Assembly (NCBI GenBank): GCA_964477345.1 | Contig: CAYZDL010000014.1 | Coordinates: forward strand, 1-42,696 | DNA length: 42,696 nt | Source: JAJZEO01 sp964477345 | Lineage (GTDB): Bacteria > Chlamydiota > Chlamydiia > Chlamydiales > 2-12-FULL-49-11 | Reading direction: 5' to 3' | Shown: positions 1-8,491 of the stretch, piece by piece | Layout: every line of letters begins with the position of its first letter | Position numbering within the stretch: position 1 is the stretch's first letter | Translations under genes and position numbers: made by a program | The notes under the pieces: generated by a model | What the model was told of the DNA's origin: nothing | Databases searched by the model: none | Seen by the model: only the letters and a program-made list of their open reading frames with translations

Positions 1-864
1 CGTACCGCCAATACTGTACCCTACTTCTATTTCAACCTTACCCACAACTTCATCAATCAAAGGTTGATAAGGAAGCCCTGACTCGTAGCCAATTCGACCA
101 ATCTCTGGTTCCATATCAGTCATTACATAGGAAACAAGATCCAAGCAACCAGGCGGTGAAGGAGACCCACGAGTCACACGAAGAGTCTTTAAGCTCATAG
201 ATCGAGTTGCAGGGACCAAAATCATCCCTATTTGCCCCTCTCCAGTCACTAAATGAGCCGTTACCCTATAGTATTGCCTTTCCTCGTTTTCCCCAGGAGC
301 AGGTAGATAGACACCCACTTGTAAATCTTCACAGGCCGCATAAAAACCAGAAATTCTCTCATAATAGAGGAATTGATTGAGTTGATGACTTTCCGCTGCA
401 ACAGTCATTCGTTTCTTAGCAAACCAATACGGGTCATAACAAAAGCAAGAAATCACAAAATGAACAAATTTCTGTACTTGATTTTCAACACTAGAAGGGT
501 TTGTTTTTTTGATCATGGAATCATCAAACGGCCGAGAGAGTGCTTGATAAACCTCTTCGAAAATTTTTGAAGGAAACAGTTCTGGAGAATCATATTTGCT
601 GATTTTTTCAATCAATTCTTGTGAAATAGAAGAAGGCCTTGTTCCTTCTAGAAGTTCGACTATATCTTCCCTTAAGACATCAGTGGTACCAATAATCACC
701 TTTGCTAAATCACGCATCTTGTATTTTGTCTTATTCTCAAGATGCATTCTCTTTAAGATTGAATCAAATCGACGTTTTCCAATTTTTTCGACAAATGATT
801 CCTGCCACCCTATCGGTGCCGTTTCTGTATAAATCGGATCATCATCAAAATCGAAAGTATCCAT
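1..864 (-). CDS. Lipase-like alpha/beta hydrolase, N-terminal part (cut by window edge)
   Basis: An uninterrupted reading frame starts at the ATG at 862-864 and runs off the left edge, giving 288 codons with no stop. I do not recognise the N-terminal ~180 residues. Further on there is a strand-rich stretch (LKTLRVTRGS) followed by a conserved-looking SPPGCLDLVSYVMTD segment, and the last residues read VEIEVGYSIGGT. GYSIGG fits the G-x-S-x-G nucleophile elbow of lipases, and the order (strand with RG, helix, nucleophile elbow) resembles class 3 lipase-type folds. The Asp and His of the triad would lie outside the window. It sits 22 bases behind the symporter gene on the same strand, so the two are probably co-transcribed. 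No signal peptide is visible. The coding call is firm; the hydrolase call is an inference from one motif and its surroundings. Confidence 0.65.
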   Translation of the reverse strand, partial: MDTFDFDDDPIYTETAPIGWQESFVEKIGKRRFDSILKRMHLENKTKYKMRDLAKVIIGTTDVLREDIVELLEGTRPSSISQELIEKISKYDSPELFPSKIFEEVYQALSRPFDDSMIKKTNPSSVENQVQKFVHFVISCFCYDPYWFAKKRMTVAAESHQLNQFLYYERISGFYAACEDLQVGVYLPAPGENEERQYYRVTAHLVTGEGQIGMILVPATRSMSLKTLRVTRGSPSPPGCLDLVSYVMTDMEPEIGRIGYESGLPYQPLIDEVVGKVEIEVGYSIGGT

Positions 865-886
865 AAGTGAACCGTATAGGATCTGA

Positions 887-2275
887 TTATTTTTTAGCTA
901 GAGCCAAATCTCTCTCTTGTTTGAGAAGCTTTTCAAAGAGCTCTGCCTCTTTCCCCACCATCCCGGCTAATAAGAAAAGGCCTAATAGATTAGGAAAGGC
1001 CATCAAACCGTTCATGATATTGGCAATATCCCAAATCACCCCAAGGTTCATGATAGCGCCCGGAAAGACCACGAGAGTATATAAAATACGATAAGGAATC
1101 GCACCTTTGGTTCCGAAAAGATATTCAGTACATTTTTCCCCATAGTAAGCCCAAGCTAAAATTGTAGAATAGGCAAATGGGACAAGGGCAATTGTAACAA
1201 TGATCCCTCCTTTTGGAATCATCGCATCGAAAGACCTTAGAGCCAGGGCAGATCCATTGAGAATCTCTCCATTGGCACCAGTTTGACCTAAGACACCCGC
1301 CATCGCAATAACAAGCCCAGTCAGAGTACAAACAACCCCCGTCGTGATAAAGACACTCGACATAGAGACAAGAGCTTGTCTGCCAGGAGAATCCGTTTTT
1401 GCAGCCGCTGCCGCAATAGGTGAACTTCCAAGACCTGCTTCACTTGAAAAAATCCCTCTAGAAACACCAAACTGAATCGCAAGCATAAGGGTCGATCCGA
1501 CAAATCCGCCTGTTGCAGCTTGTCCTGTAAACGCAGTTTTTACGATCATACTGAATGCATGGGGAATTGCTGTAAAATTGTACAAGATGACAAAAAGGGC
1601 ACTAAAAATGTAGAAAAACGCCATCGCAGGGACTAGAAAGCTCGAAACCTTTCCAATACTTTTTATCCCTCCAATAAGAGGCAACCCCACAAAGATCATC
1701 AAAATGAAACCGACCCATAGGGGGTTCAAAGAAGGAGCTAACTCAATCATTGCAGTTGCGACTGAATTAGATTGGATCATATTTCCTGTCCCTAAGGCCG
1801 TCAACGCAGCCAAGGCAGCAAACAAAATACCCAACACACGGCTATTAAGCCCTTTTTCCAGATAATACATAGGACCGCCGGACATTTTATTCTGTCCATC
1901 GACAACCCTGTATTTGATCGCAAGAATTGCCTCTCCGAATTTTGTGGCCATCCCAAGAAGCGCGGCTACCCACATCCAAAAAATCGCCCCTAGACCACCA
2001 ATTGCAACAGCAGTCGCAACTCCGGTGATGCTCCCTATCCCAATTGTTGCCGCCAGAGCTGTCATCAAGGCTTGAAAATGGCTAATATCTCCCTCTGAAT
2101 CATCATCATTTTGGGTAAATGCAAGTCTATGAGCATACCCAAAGTGCCGAAACTGGACAAAACGTGTTTTTATTGTTAAATAAACCCCAACCACGACAAG
2201 GAGGGTCAGAAGAGGAGGCCCCCAAACCCATTGATTGATAACGCTTAGCCAATAAACAAATGATTCCATAGCCAT
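887..2275 (-). CDS. Sodium:alanine/glycine symporter (AGCS family)
   Basis: A 462-residue inner-membrane transporter that would import alanine or glycine with Na+. The length and the many hydrophobic segments fit the AGCS family. Family-typical stretches include the N-terminal VWGPPLLTLLVVVGVYLTIKT, the GIGSITGVATAVAIGGLGAIFWMW region (residues ~95-118), the KMSGGPMYYLEKGL stretch (~150), and GVSRGIFSSEAGLGSSPIAAAAA (~265-290). Chlamydiae are amino-acid scavengers, so such a carrier is expected. Two in-frame ATGs (2275 and 2269) are possible; neither has a clear Shine-Dalgarno sequence. A promoter with a perfect TTGACA lies just upstream (2300-2328). The substrate (alanine, glycine or serine) cannot be told from sequence alone. 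Confidence 0.93.
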   Translation of the reverse strand: MAMESFVYWLSVINQWVWGPPLLTLLVVVGVYLTIKTRFVQFRHFGYAHRLAFTQNDDDSEGDISHFQALMTALAATIGIGSITGVATAVAIGGLGAIFWMWVAALLGMATKFGEAILAIKYRVVDGQNKMSGGPMYYLEKGLNSRVLGILFAALAALTALGTGNMIQSNSVATAMIELAPSLNPLWVGFILMIFVGLPLIGGIKSIGKVSSFLVPAMAFFYIFSALFVILYNFTAIPHAFSMIVKTAFTGQAATGGFVGSTLMLAIQFGVSRGIFSSEAGLGSSPIAAAAAKTDSPGRQALVSMSSVFITTGVVCTLTGLVIAMAGVLGQTGANGEILNGSALALRSFDAMIPKGGIIVTIALVPFAYSTILAWAYYGEKCTEYLFGTKGAIPYRILYTLVVFPGAIMNLGVIWDIANIMNGLMAFPNLLGLFLLAGMVGKEAELFEKLLKQERDLALAKK

Positions 2276-2299
2276 CTCGTATTCTAAATTTTGGCAAGT

Positions 2300-2328
2300 A
2301 TGTTACTTGGTTCTAAAGGGAGTGTCAA
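2300..2328 (-). promoter_or_regulatory. Sigma70-type promoter for the AGCS symporter
   Basis: On the minus strand the -35 box is TTGACA (2323-2328), exactly consensus, followed by 17 bases and the -10 box TAACAT (2300-2305; 4 of 6 matches). The predicted start of transcription falls about 15-20 bases before the symporter ATG. A short GC hairpin after the glycosyltransferase stop lies just upstream, consistent with a new transcript starting here. Confidence 0.6.
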
Positions 2329-2335
2329 ACAATTT

Positions 2336-2350
2336 AGGCCAGAGTGGCCA
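2336..2350 (-). terminator. Weak terminator-like hairpin after the glycosyltransferase
   Basis: GGCCA-CTC-TGGCC forms a 5-bp GC-rich stem directly after the stop codon of the glycosyltransferase gene, followed by an A/T-rich stretch without a true T-run. Its placement between a stop codon and a good promoter supports a terminator role, but the stem is short. Confidence 0.3.
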
Positions 2351-2351
2351 A

Positions 2352-3476
2352 TCATTTTAAATATTTTCGATGAAACGACTCATAGGGGTATGAGTATAGA
2401 TCTAAATACTTTCCATAATTTTCTTGATTTTCAAGCCACCTTGCCTCAACTCGCCTTCTCCCATCCCTTGAGGCCTCGATATAGGTCTCTTCAGAAGATA
2501 GAGTAGCTCGAATCTTCTCTAACATTTCTTTACCCGTCCTAAAGCGGATCGGAGCTATCGCAAAGGTAGGGATATCTTGACACGCAATCGGTAATCCTAA
2601 TGTTGATGCTTCAAGAAATTTTAAATCTGATTTACATCGATTAAATCGATTATCTAAGAGCGGGGCTATCGCCATGTTTACATTCAAACTCGCCAAAAAC
2701 CGAGGATAATCGGAAAGAGGGATCCAATGGTGATATTCAATTAACCCCTTTTCAACAAGAGGCTTCAAAATTAAAGGGATCCCCCCAACAAAAATCCAAT
2801 GAAATTCTGTTATAGTGGAGAGAACCTCTTCCTTTATAGGAAAAAAATCATCAACGATCTCCTCTTTTTGAATTTTTGTTTCAAAGTGAGTAGACGATCC
2901 TGCAAACAAAATTCTCGGCTTTTTTCTATATTTGTGAAAATTACCGATTAGATGTTCTTCATCATAGAGGTGACCGAACAAATAAGCAGGGGGGAAATTC
3001 TGAATCACAGAGACTTTTTTTTGCGATGTTTTTTCCAAAATGTATTCTCTCAATGCATAGGTTGAGACCGTCACCTCATCGCAAAGCTCGATCGTCTTTC
3101 GAATATTATCAAACTCTCCCACAAAAGGACGCATCCGATCCTTACACAAGTTATAGTCTGGGATATCTTCGAAAAATAGAATATCGTCAGTATCATAGAG
3201 AAGCCTCAGCTTGAACCGATCCCGTAGCCTCGCGATCTTTTCGTATAGAGCTATGGGATCGTCAAGTCCCTTTCTCTGAAGGTGGATAGCATTCATTCGG
3301 GCATAATCTAAGATATTGCGAGAACATTGATCGGAGAAAAAAATCTCAAAGGCTCCTTTCATGTTGAGTAAATGACCGGCCCAAAGCATGCGCCAAAATG
3401 CACACCCCCCCATGCCTGAGACAACTTGTAATACTCTCGGCTTCGGCACCGGGTTTTTTGGTAAATCATGGCTCAA
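2352..3476 (-). CDS. Glycosyltransferase-like protein (GT4/group 1 type)
   Basis: A 374-residue soluble protein. The N-terminus VLQVVSGMGGCAFWRM resembles the first Rossmann strand and glycine-rich loop of GT-B glycosyltransferases. LLYDTDDILFFED (~92-104) followed by CDEVTVSTYALREYI (~131-146) matches the acceptor-side pattern seen in many group 1 enzymes. The C-terminal half has AIAPLLDNRFNRCKSDLKFLEASTLGLPI (~270-300), where a basic residue and the conserved E contact the sugar nucleotide in this superfamily. The start is a TTG at 3474-3476: it has GAGGTG seven bases upstream and no better in-frame start is present. The likely job is sugar transfer in the envelope or glycogen metabolism; donor and acceptor are unknown. 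Confidence 0.75.
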   Translation of the reverse strand: MSHDLPKNPVPKPRVLQVVSGMGGCAFWRMLWAGHLLNMKGAFEIFFSDQCSRNILDYARMNAIHLQRKGLDDPIALYEKIARLRDRFKLRLLYDTDDILFFEDIPDYNLCKDRMRPFVGEFDNIRKTIELCDEVTVSTYALREYILEKTSQKKVSVIQNFPPAYLFGHLYDEEHLIGNFHKYRKKPRILFAGSSTHFETKIQKEEIVDDFFPIKEEVLSTITEFHWIFVGGIPLILKPLVEKGLIEYHHWIPLSDYPRFLASLNVNMAIAPLLDNRFNRCKSDLKFLEASTLGLPIACQDIPTFAIAPIRFRTGKEMLEKIRATLSSEETYIEASRDGRRRVEARWLENQENYGKYLDLYSYPYESFHRKYLK

Positions 3477-3488
3477 ATCAAAACACCT

Positions 3489-3519
3489 CGTTTATTTCTC
3501 TTCTTTATATAGATAAACG
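3489..3519. repeat. Inverted repeat between divergent glycosyltransferase and aroG
   Basis: CGTTTAT (3489-3495) and ATAAACG (3513-3519) are perfect inverted 7-mers separated by 17 bases. They lie in the 89-base divergent gap and enclose an A/T-rich TATATA that could be a -10 box on either strand. This could be an operator for one or both genes. No regulator is encoded nearby. Confidence 0.3.
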
Positions 3520-3565
3520 AAAAGAATCACTGCAAAAAAAATCAAATTTTGTCATCCTCTAAGGC

Positions 3566-4603
3566 ATGAGCAAAACTCCAATCTATTCTCCTAAGTCTCT
3601 ATTTAAGGAACAACCTCTTTTTGAAAGAGAAGCGAAACTTGTTAAGCGGTATCGGCAAATTGCAAAACGAATTTGTGCAGGTGAAATTGATCGAATCCCT
3701 GTAATCGCAGGTCCCTGTTCAATTCATTCTATTGAAGGCGCCCTTGAATACGCAACCCGCATTAAACACCTCTTCAAAGAAGTTTCTGAAACACTATTTC
3801 CCATCATGCGCGTCTATGTAGAAAAACCACGCACAACCGTAGGATGGAAAGGTCTTCTCTATGATCCTTATCTCAATGGCAGTAATGACATTGCTTCAGG
3901 AATTCGTGCCGTACGTTCCCTTCTTTCACAAATTGCAAGATTGGGGGTTCCCACAGCAACTGAATTTGTCAATCCGATTACAGCCCTCTATTTTAAAGAC
4001 TTAATCACTTGGGGTTTTATTGGAGCCAGAACATCAGCTTCTCAAATTCACCGTGAATTTGCCTCATCGCTCACTTTCCCCGTAGGTTTTAAAAATGACC
4101 TTAGTGGGAATTTACATGTAGCGATTAATAGTATTATTGGTTCGCGATCAAGTCACACCTACCTTTCCCTAAACTTAGATGGCTCCCCTGCTATTGTTAA
4201 ATCAAGCGGAAATCCATTTACGCACCTTGTTATGCGTGGAAGTGATTTCCAGACCAATTATGACGCTCAAAGTATTGAACAAGCCATGTCTATTCAAAAG
4301 AAATCTGGTTTGACAAGCAAGGTACTGATCGACTGTGCCCATGGGAACAGCAAGAAAAATACACAGCAACAAAAGGAGGTCTTTTTTGAAGTCTCCGAAC
4401 AGATTGCTTTGGGAAATATAAATATTCTAGGCTTAATGCTAGAGAGCTTTCTTGAAGAAGGAACCCAATCTTTCGAGCATGGGGCCCAAATCTCTCCGTT
4501 TGTCTCAATCACCGATCCTTGCATCAGCTGGGAAGATACAGAGACTCTACTACGTTGGCTTAACAATTCGTTAAAGAAAAGCCACGCATCACTGATTGTC
4601 TAG
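3566..4603 (+). CDS. aroG: 3-deoxy-7-phosphoheptulonate (DAHP) synthase, class I
   Basis: This enzyme condenses phosphoenolpyruvate with erythrose 4-phosphate, the first step of the shikimate pathway, in the cytosol. At 345 residues it has the usual AroF/G/H length (~350). Diagnostic blocks are all present: IAGPCSIHS with the metal-binding Cys (~residue 50), VEKPRTTVGWKGL (~88-100), GARTSASQIHRE (~153-165), GFKNDLSGN (~175-183) and the metal-binding DCAHGNS (~253). The ATG at 3566 is followed by the conserved LFKEQPLFERE-type N-terminus where feedback-inhibitor sites lie in E. coli enzymes; which aromatic amino acid regulates it cannot be told. The last 15 bases overlap the convergent lipoprotein gene. 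Confidence 0.95.
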   Translation: MSKTPIYSPKSLFKEQPLFEREAKLVKRYRQIAKRICAGEIDRIPVIAGPCSIHSIEGALEYATRIKHLFKEVSETLFPIMRVYVEKPRTTVGWKGLLYDPYLNGSNDIASGIRAVRSLLSQIARLGVPTATEFVNPITALYFKDLITWGFIGARTSASQIHREFASSLTFPVGFKNDLSGNLHVAINSIIGSRSSHTYLSLNLDGSPAIVKSSGNPFTHLVMRGSDFQTNYDAQSIEQAMSIQKKSGLTSKVLIDCAHGNSKKNTQQQKEVFFEVSEQIALGNINILGLMLESFLEEGTQSFEHGAQISPFVSITDPCISWEDTETLLRWLNNSLKKSHASLIV

Positions 4604-5020
4604 CTTTAAAAGATCAACCCACATGCGTTGCTGATTGCAATCAATGACATGATCATCCTTATCCAAGAGCTCGGCCTTATAAGTAAAAAAACCGCTCGTT
4701 TTCTTAAATTTGTCCCCTACTAAATCAAACCCGACCGCTCCGATTCTGTGGTAGATGGGAAAAATCTTTTCTTCTTGTTCGAGGTTTTTGTAAATCACCT
4801 TGAGCCTGATTTTTAAATCGTCTGTGCTCATTGAAAAAGGAATCCGGTAGGAGATGTACAATTTTTCCCCTTTTGGAACAACTTTTGCCTTGGGATCTGG
4901 GGTCCCTGCATAGGTAGAAGCTAGACTTGTCTTATCAACGGGTACTTTAACCACTGAAACATAATGAGAAGAGCATCCAAAGCAACCAAGCGCTATTAAA
5001 AGAACTATGTACTTATTCAT
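4589..5020 (-). CDS. Small predicted lipoprotein of unknown function
   Basis: A 143-residue protein with an N-terminal signal sequence (MNKYIVLLIALGCFGCSS). Cys13 or Cys16 would be the lipidated residue, though the lipobox is not a perfect L-[AS]-[GA]-C. After the signal the protein is hydrophilic and strand-rich (LYISYRIPF, LKIRLKVIY, GFFTYKAELLD), suggesting a compact beta-sandwich facing the periplasm. I do not recognise a family. Its own promoter with a perfect TATAAT lies just upstream, inside the start of the divergent Nudix gene. Its 3' end overlaps the convergent aroG gene by 15 bases. Confidence 0.75.
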   Translation of the reverse strand: MNKYIVLLIALGCFGCSSHYVSVVKVPVDKTSLASTYAGTPDPKAKVVPKGEKLYISYRIPFSMSTDDLKIRLKVIYKNLEQEEKIFPIYHRIGAVGFDLVGDKFKKTSGFFTYKAELLDKDDHVIDCNQQRMWVDLLKLDNQ

Positions 5021-5045
5021 CGGTTTTTCCTACACTGATGAGGCC

Positions 5046-5074
5046 ATTATAAGGAATGGTTTGATTGATGTCTA
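5046..5074 (-). promoter_or_regulatory. Promoter for the small lipoprotein gene
   Basis: On the minus strand: -35 TAGACA (5069-5074; 5 of 6), 17-base spacer, -10 TATAAT (5046-5051; perfect). The predicted start point is about 20 bases before the lipoprotein ATG. The -35 box lies inside the first codons of the divergent Nudix gene. Confidence 0.6.
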
Positions 5075-5574
5075 ATGAGATCAAAAGTGTTTTTGGAATT
5101 CTTCTTTCTGAAGATCATCTATCTTTTCTCATGGTAAAAAGAGCCGATATTCCAATTTGGGTCTTCCCCGGTGGAGGGATTGAAAAAGGAGAGACAGCCG
5201 AGGCTGCTTGCTTAAGAGAATTCCAAGAAGAGACCGGTCTAAATTGCCAAATTGTCAAAAAAATTGGGGATTATAATCAGAGGGGGATCGTATCCGTTAA
5301 AGCTTCAGTCTTCCTCCTTAAAAAGGTCTCTGGTGCCCCCACTATCACCCCCGAAACAAGAGGAATTGATTTTTTTCAGATACACTCACCTCCTAAACCT
5401 TTCCTCCCTATATTCAAGGAATTTCTTGAACAAGCGTTTGATCTTAGCCTTAATTCGGCTCCAAAATTGAAAAGCGTTAACATTCGTGCTTTTTTTAAAT
5501 TTTTTATTAACAACCCAGGGATCGTATTTCGCTTTTTGTTGACCAGATGTGGTTTACATTTAAACAGCAAGTAA
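5068..5574 (+). CDS. Nudix hydrolase
   Basis: A 168-residue cytosolic pyrophosphohydrolase. The Nudix box is complete: G-GIEKG-E-TAEAACL-REFQEETGL (residues ~36-58), matching GX5EX7REUXEEXGU, which binds Mg2+ and cleaves nucleoside diphosphate-X bonds. The N-terminal strand VFGILLSEDHLSFLMVKR and WVFPGGGIEKGE are typical of the (d)NTP/8-oxo-dGTP/RNA 5'-pyrophosphohydrolase-like members; the exact substrate cannot be assigned. I prefer the ATG at 5068 over the TTG at 5065: AAGGA lies about 11 bases upstream. The C-terminal ~45 residues are basic and outside the usual fold. The next gene starts just downstream or slightly overlaps. Confidence 0.88.
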   Translation: MSNEIKSVFGILLSEDHLSFLMVKRADIPIWVFPGGGIEKGETAEAACLREFQEETGLNCQIVKKIGDYNQRGIVSVKASVFLLKKVSGAPTITPETRGIDFFQIHSPPKPFLPIFKEFLEQAFDLSLNSAPKLKSVNIRAFFKFFINNPGIVFRFLLTRCGLHLNSK

Positions 5575-5588
5575 TTATAATTATTGTT

Positions 5589-7052
5589 ATGCAATCCACA
5601 ATTAATCATAATTATGCTGGTTTTCAACCTGATGAGCTCCCAGGGGGCTTGAGCGATTCGTCGTTAACCCAATCAATTGAACTCTTTTTCACCAAAGGAG
5701 GTCAGGAGATACGTGTGTCTCGAAATGGCAGCCTTATCAATATGGATTGCCTGGCTAAAATTATCTTTTTTATCTTAGATTTTTTCAGTCTTTCGACAGC
5801 TTCAAGAGCAGAAATCGTTCAGTACCAATTTATCAAAATTCTCTACCTTGCCGCTTCTCGCGATCTTTTAAACGGCAAATTGGAAGAAACTATCTCAAAG
5901 ACCAGGATTGATCAACTATTAATCGGAGTGAGTGAAGCGATAGATAAGCGCCACAACCTTCCTTCCCTCAGTTCATCTCTTGTCAAATTTTCCCATAACC
6001 ATGAGATCAAACCGGGTTTGCTTGGAAGACTCTTAAGCGCCACCTTCCCCCGAGACCTCCTCGCTGAAGGAGAAGATTTTGGATTGACCCATTTAAGTTA
6101 TGCCAGTTCTTTCAATCTCCCTTGTACCTATTTCATCGAACCTGAAGTAGAAAGAGCACTCACCTTCGTTGATCCTGAGACGAGAATGCCCTCCGCAAAA
6201 TTTTGTGTAAAATTTGTAGAAGTGATGAGAAAACAACTTCAGCTCTTCAAAGGTCATACTTTTAATAAGTGGGACAAAATCAAAATTAATTCCATTTTAC
6301 GAAAAGCTCTAGGGGCTCTTGCCTCTGAGAAACGGTTTCCCGAAGCATTCGCAACGATCGAAGAGTTGAGACCAAGACTCCTTTCAGAAGAAACTCTCAA
6401 TACTTCTGACAAAGTGCAACTCGTCCTTCTTTATGGATGCTGTGCACCTAAAAAAGTTGCCAGCCTCCTTAATGAGAACGATTATTCTCAATTCTTTTCG
6501 TGCAACGACCTTTCCAGAGGAGAGCAGCGTGTTTTCGCAAAAATGTTGTTTAATCATTTAGTCAAGACACAAGATCTCCCGTTAGAGAAGCAAGTTTCTA
6601 TTTTGATGACCCTCTTGGAATATTTGGTCGATGATTATGATCTCGAACTCGCTAAACAAATTTATCCCACCCTTCGATTTTCTTTTAAAACTCTTGTAGA
6701 ACAGGTTCCTGATCGATTTAAAGATACTATGGTCCGTCTTTCTATGATCAATGAGGGAAAGAGCGTTCCCCTAGCTGATCTGATTACTACAATGGACTAC
6801 TTTCTCACGCGTTACGGAAAGGATCAACATGAGGGTTGGAAAATGATGGTCGAGGCAGCTTGTTATAGATTCTCTCAACTTAATCAAGATCCTCTCCAAA
6901 TGGAAATTTTCTACACAGCTTTTGGGAACAATCGGGGTCGCATTGAACAATTTTTAATCATGATCCGTGAATTAGGTCATGATGATATTGCTCAAGAGAT
7001 CCTCAAAAAGCTCCAAAAGTCCCATCTTGACGTCATTTTTAATGTGGCTTAG
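5589..7052 (+). CDS. Hypothetical protein, ~490 residues, helical
   Basis: I do not recognise this protein. The preferred start is the ATG at 5589 (487 residues); an alternative ATG at 5547 would add a hydrophobic leader (FKQQVIIIIV) and overlap the Nudix gene, and neither has a good Shine-Dalgarno sequence. One hydrophobic stretch lies near residues 55-67 (IIFFILDFFSLS), probably too short and interrupted for a firm membrane segment. The rest is mainly alpha-helical by composition. The C-terminal two thirds show repeated helix pairs (e.g. EAFATIEELRPRLL, EKQVSILMTLLEYLVDDYDLELAKQIYPTL), reminiscent of TPR-like solenoids but without a recognisable consensus. It may be a Chlamydiae-specific protein. 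Its stop overlaps the end of convergent fumC by 14 bases. Confidence 0.75.
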   Translation: MQSTINHNYAGFQPDELPGGLSDSSLTQSIELFFTKGGQEIRVSRNGSLINMDCLAKIIFFILDFFSLSTASRAEIVQYQFIKILYLAASRDLLNGKLEETISKTRIDQLLIGVSEAIDKRHNLPSLSSSLVKFSHNHEIKPGLLGRLLSATFPRDLLAEGEDFGLTHLSYASSFNLPCTYFIEPEVERALTFVDPETRMPSAKFCVKFVEVMRKQLQLFKGHTFNKWDKIKINSILRKALGALASEKRFPEAFATIEELRPRLLSEETLNTSDKVQLVLLYGCCAPKKVASLLNENDYSQFFSCNDLSRGEQRVFAKMLFNHLVKTQDLPLEKQVSILMTLLEYLVDDYDLELAKQIYPTLRFSFKTLVEQVPDRFKDTMVRLSMINEGKSVPLADLITTMDYFLTRYGKDQHEGWKMMVEAACYRFSQLNQDPLQMEIFYTAFGNNRGRIEQFLIMIRELGHDDIAQEILKKLQKSHLDVIFNVA

Positions 7053-8433
7053 TCATCTCTTGAGGCTTGACCATTTGAGCAAATTGCTCCCTTGTCAAAA
7101 AACCTAATTGAATTGCCGCCTGCTCTAGCGTTAATCCTTCCTTATGGGCGAGTTTTGCAATCGTTGCTGCCTTTTCATACCCAATATGTTGATTTAAGGC
7201 AGTCACCAACATAAGTGAGTTATGTAAATGCTTATCGATCATTGCCTGATCGGCCTCGATGCCAAGAAGGCATCTTTGTGTAAAGCTAATCGCTCCATCA
7301 GACAAGAGTATAACCGACTGAAGTAAATTGTAGGCAACAACTGGCCTGAAGGTATTGAGCTGTAAATTACCACTCGCCCCTGCGATTGCACACGTAACAT
7401 CGTTTCCTAGTACTTGAGCAGCCACTTGGGTCAACATTTCGCATTGGGTGGGATTGACCTTGCCTGGCATGATCGATGAGCCTGGTTCATTGGCAGGGAG
7501 TTTTAGTTCACCGATGCCACAGCGGGGACCTGAACTTAAAAGACGAATATCATTAGCAATTTTCATAAAAGCCACAGCCACTGTTCTTAAAGCTCCGGAG
7601 AGAGTCACTAAACGGTCCATGGAAGCAATCGCTTCAAACTTATTAGGTGATGTAATGAGATCAATGTCGGCAAGCTCAGAAATTTTTTTTGCAACCCTCT
7701 CAGCAAAATCTGGATGGGTGTTGAGACCCGTTCCCACAGCGGTCCCTCCTAGAGGGATTTGCGCAGCCGACTCAGCTGCATCAGAAACATCGGAAATAAC
7801 ATTTTTTATTTGCATCGCAAACCCAGAAAACTCTTGTCCTAGAGTTAAGGGGACTGCATCCATCATATGAGTTCGACCACATTTGGTGATCGGATCAAAT
7901 TCTTTAGCTTTAACCACAAAGGCTTCATACAGGATTTGAAGATGTGGTATCAAACTTTTCTGCACCTTTTGACATACAGCGACGATGATGGCGCTAGGAA
8001 TTACGTCGTTTGATGACTGAGAACGATTTACGTGATCATTAGGATGGATCGGCGTATGGCTACCAATCTCATTTCCCGCCTTAAGATTCGCAACGTTGCT
8101 GATTACCTCGTTGAGATTCATATTTGTTTGGGTGCCAGAACCTGTCTGCCAAACTTTTAGAGGAAAATGATCATCGAGCTTGCCGGTGAGAATCTCATCA
8201 CAAGCATATACAATTAAATCTCTTATCGTTTGATCGATTTGATTGAGTTCAAAATTGACTAAGGCCGAGGCCTTTTTTACCAAAGCAAGAGCATGAATGA
8301 CCTCGATGGGCATTAACTCCCGACCGATTTTGAAGTTTGTATAGGAGCGCTGGGTCTGCGCCCCCCATAAACGATCGGCAGAGACTTCAATCCAACCCAT
8401 TGTGTCATGTTCTCTTCGAGTCTTTTTTTCCAC
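7039..8433 (-). CDS. fumC: Fumarate hydratase, class II
   Basis: Interconverts fumarate and malate in the TCA cycle; cytosolic homotetramer, no iron-sulfur cluster. The 464-residue length is standard. Family signatures include LWGAQTQRS (N-terminus), SSNDVIPSA (~136), the T-H pair in CGRTHMMDA (~188, active site) and GSSIMPGKVNPTQ (~318-330), the fumarase/aspartase superfamily signature. MPGKVNPTQ and the overall N-terminal alignment favour fumarase over aspartase or argininosuccinate lyase. The start is a GTG at 8431-8433 with AGAGGTG upstream; an internal ATG at residue 12 is less likely because the extra N-terminal residues align with the normal fumarase start. It follows atpK on the same strand, separated by a strong hairpin. 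Confidence 0.95.
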   Translation of the reverse strand: MEKKTRREHDTMGWIEVSADRLWGAQTQRSYTNFKIGRELMPIEVIHALALVKKASALVNFELNQIDQTIRDLIVYACDEILTGKLDDHFPLKVWQTGSGTQTNMNLNEVISNVANLKAGNEIGSHTPIHPNDHVNRSQSSNDVIPSAIIVAVCQKVQKSLIPHLQILYEAFVVKAKEFDPITKCGRTHMMDAVPLTLGQEFSGFAMQIKNVISDVSDAAESAAQIPLGGTAVGTGLNTHPDFAERVAKKISELADIDLITSPNKFEAIASMDRLVTLSGALRTVAVAFMKIANDIRLLSSGPRCGIGELKLPANEPGSSIMPGKVNPTQCEMLTQVAAQVLGNDVTCAIAGASGNLQLNTFRPVVAYNLLQSVILLSDGAISFTQRCLLGIEADQAMIDKHLHNSLMLVTALNQHIGYEKAATIAKLAHKEGLTLEQAAIQLGFLTREQFAQMVKPQEMTKPH

Positions 8434-8456
8434 TGATCACCTCTCAATCCCCATTA

Positions 8457-8491
8457 AAGTAGGGATTTTGAGAAAATGTCAATCCCTACTT
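8457..8491 (-). terminator. Hairpin terminator at the end of the V-ATPase operon
   Basis: AAGTAGGGATT (8457-8467) and AATCCCTACTT (8481-8491) form a perfect 11-bp stem with a 13-base loop. On the minus strand the stem begins inside the last codon and stop of atpK (AAG TAG), so the stop codon is base-paired. It is followed by TTAAT rather than a long T-run, so termination may be partial, leaving some read-through into fumC. Confidence 0.55.

Noticed and set aside
7448..7870. 140-codon plus-strand frame inside fumC
   Set aside because: Antisense shadow of a conserved enzyme gene.
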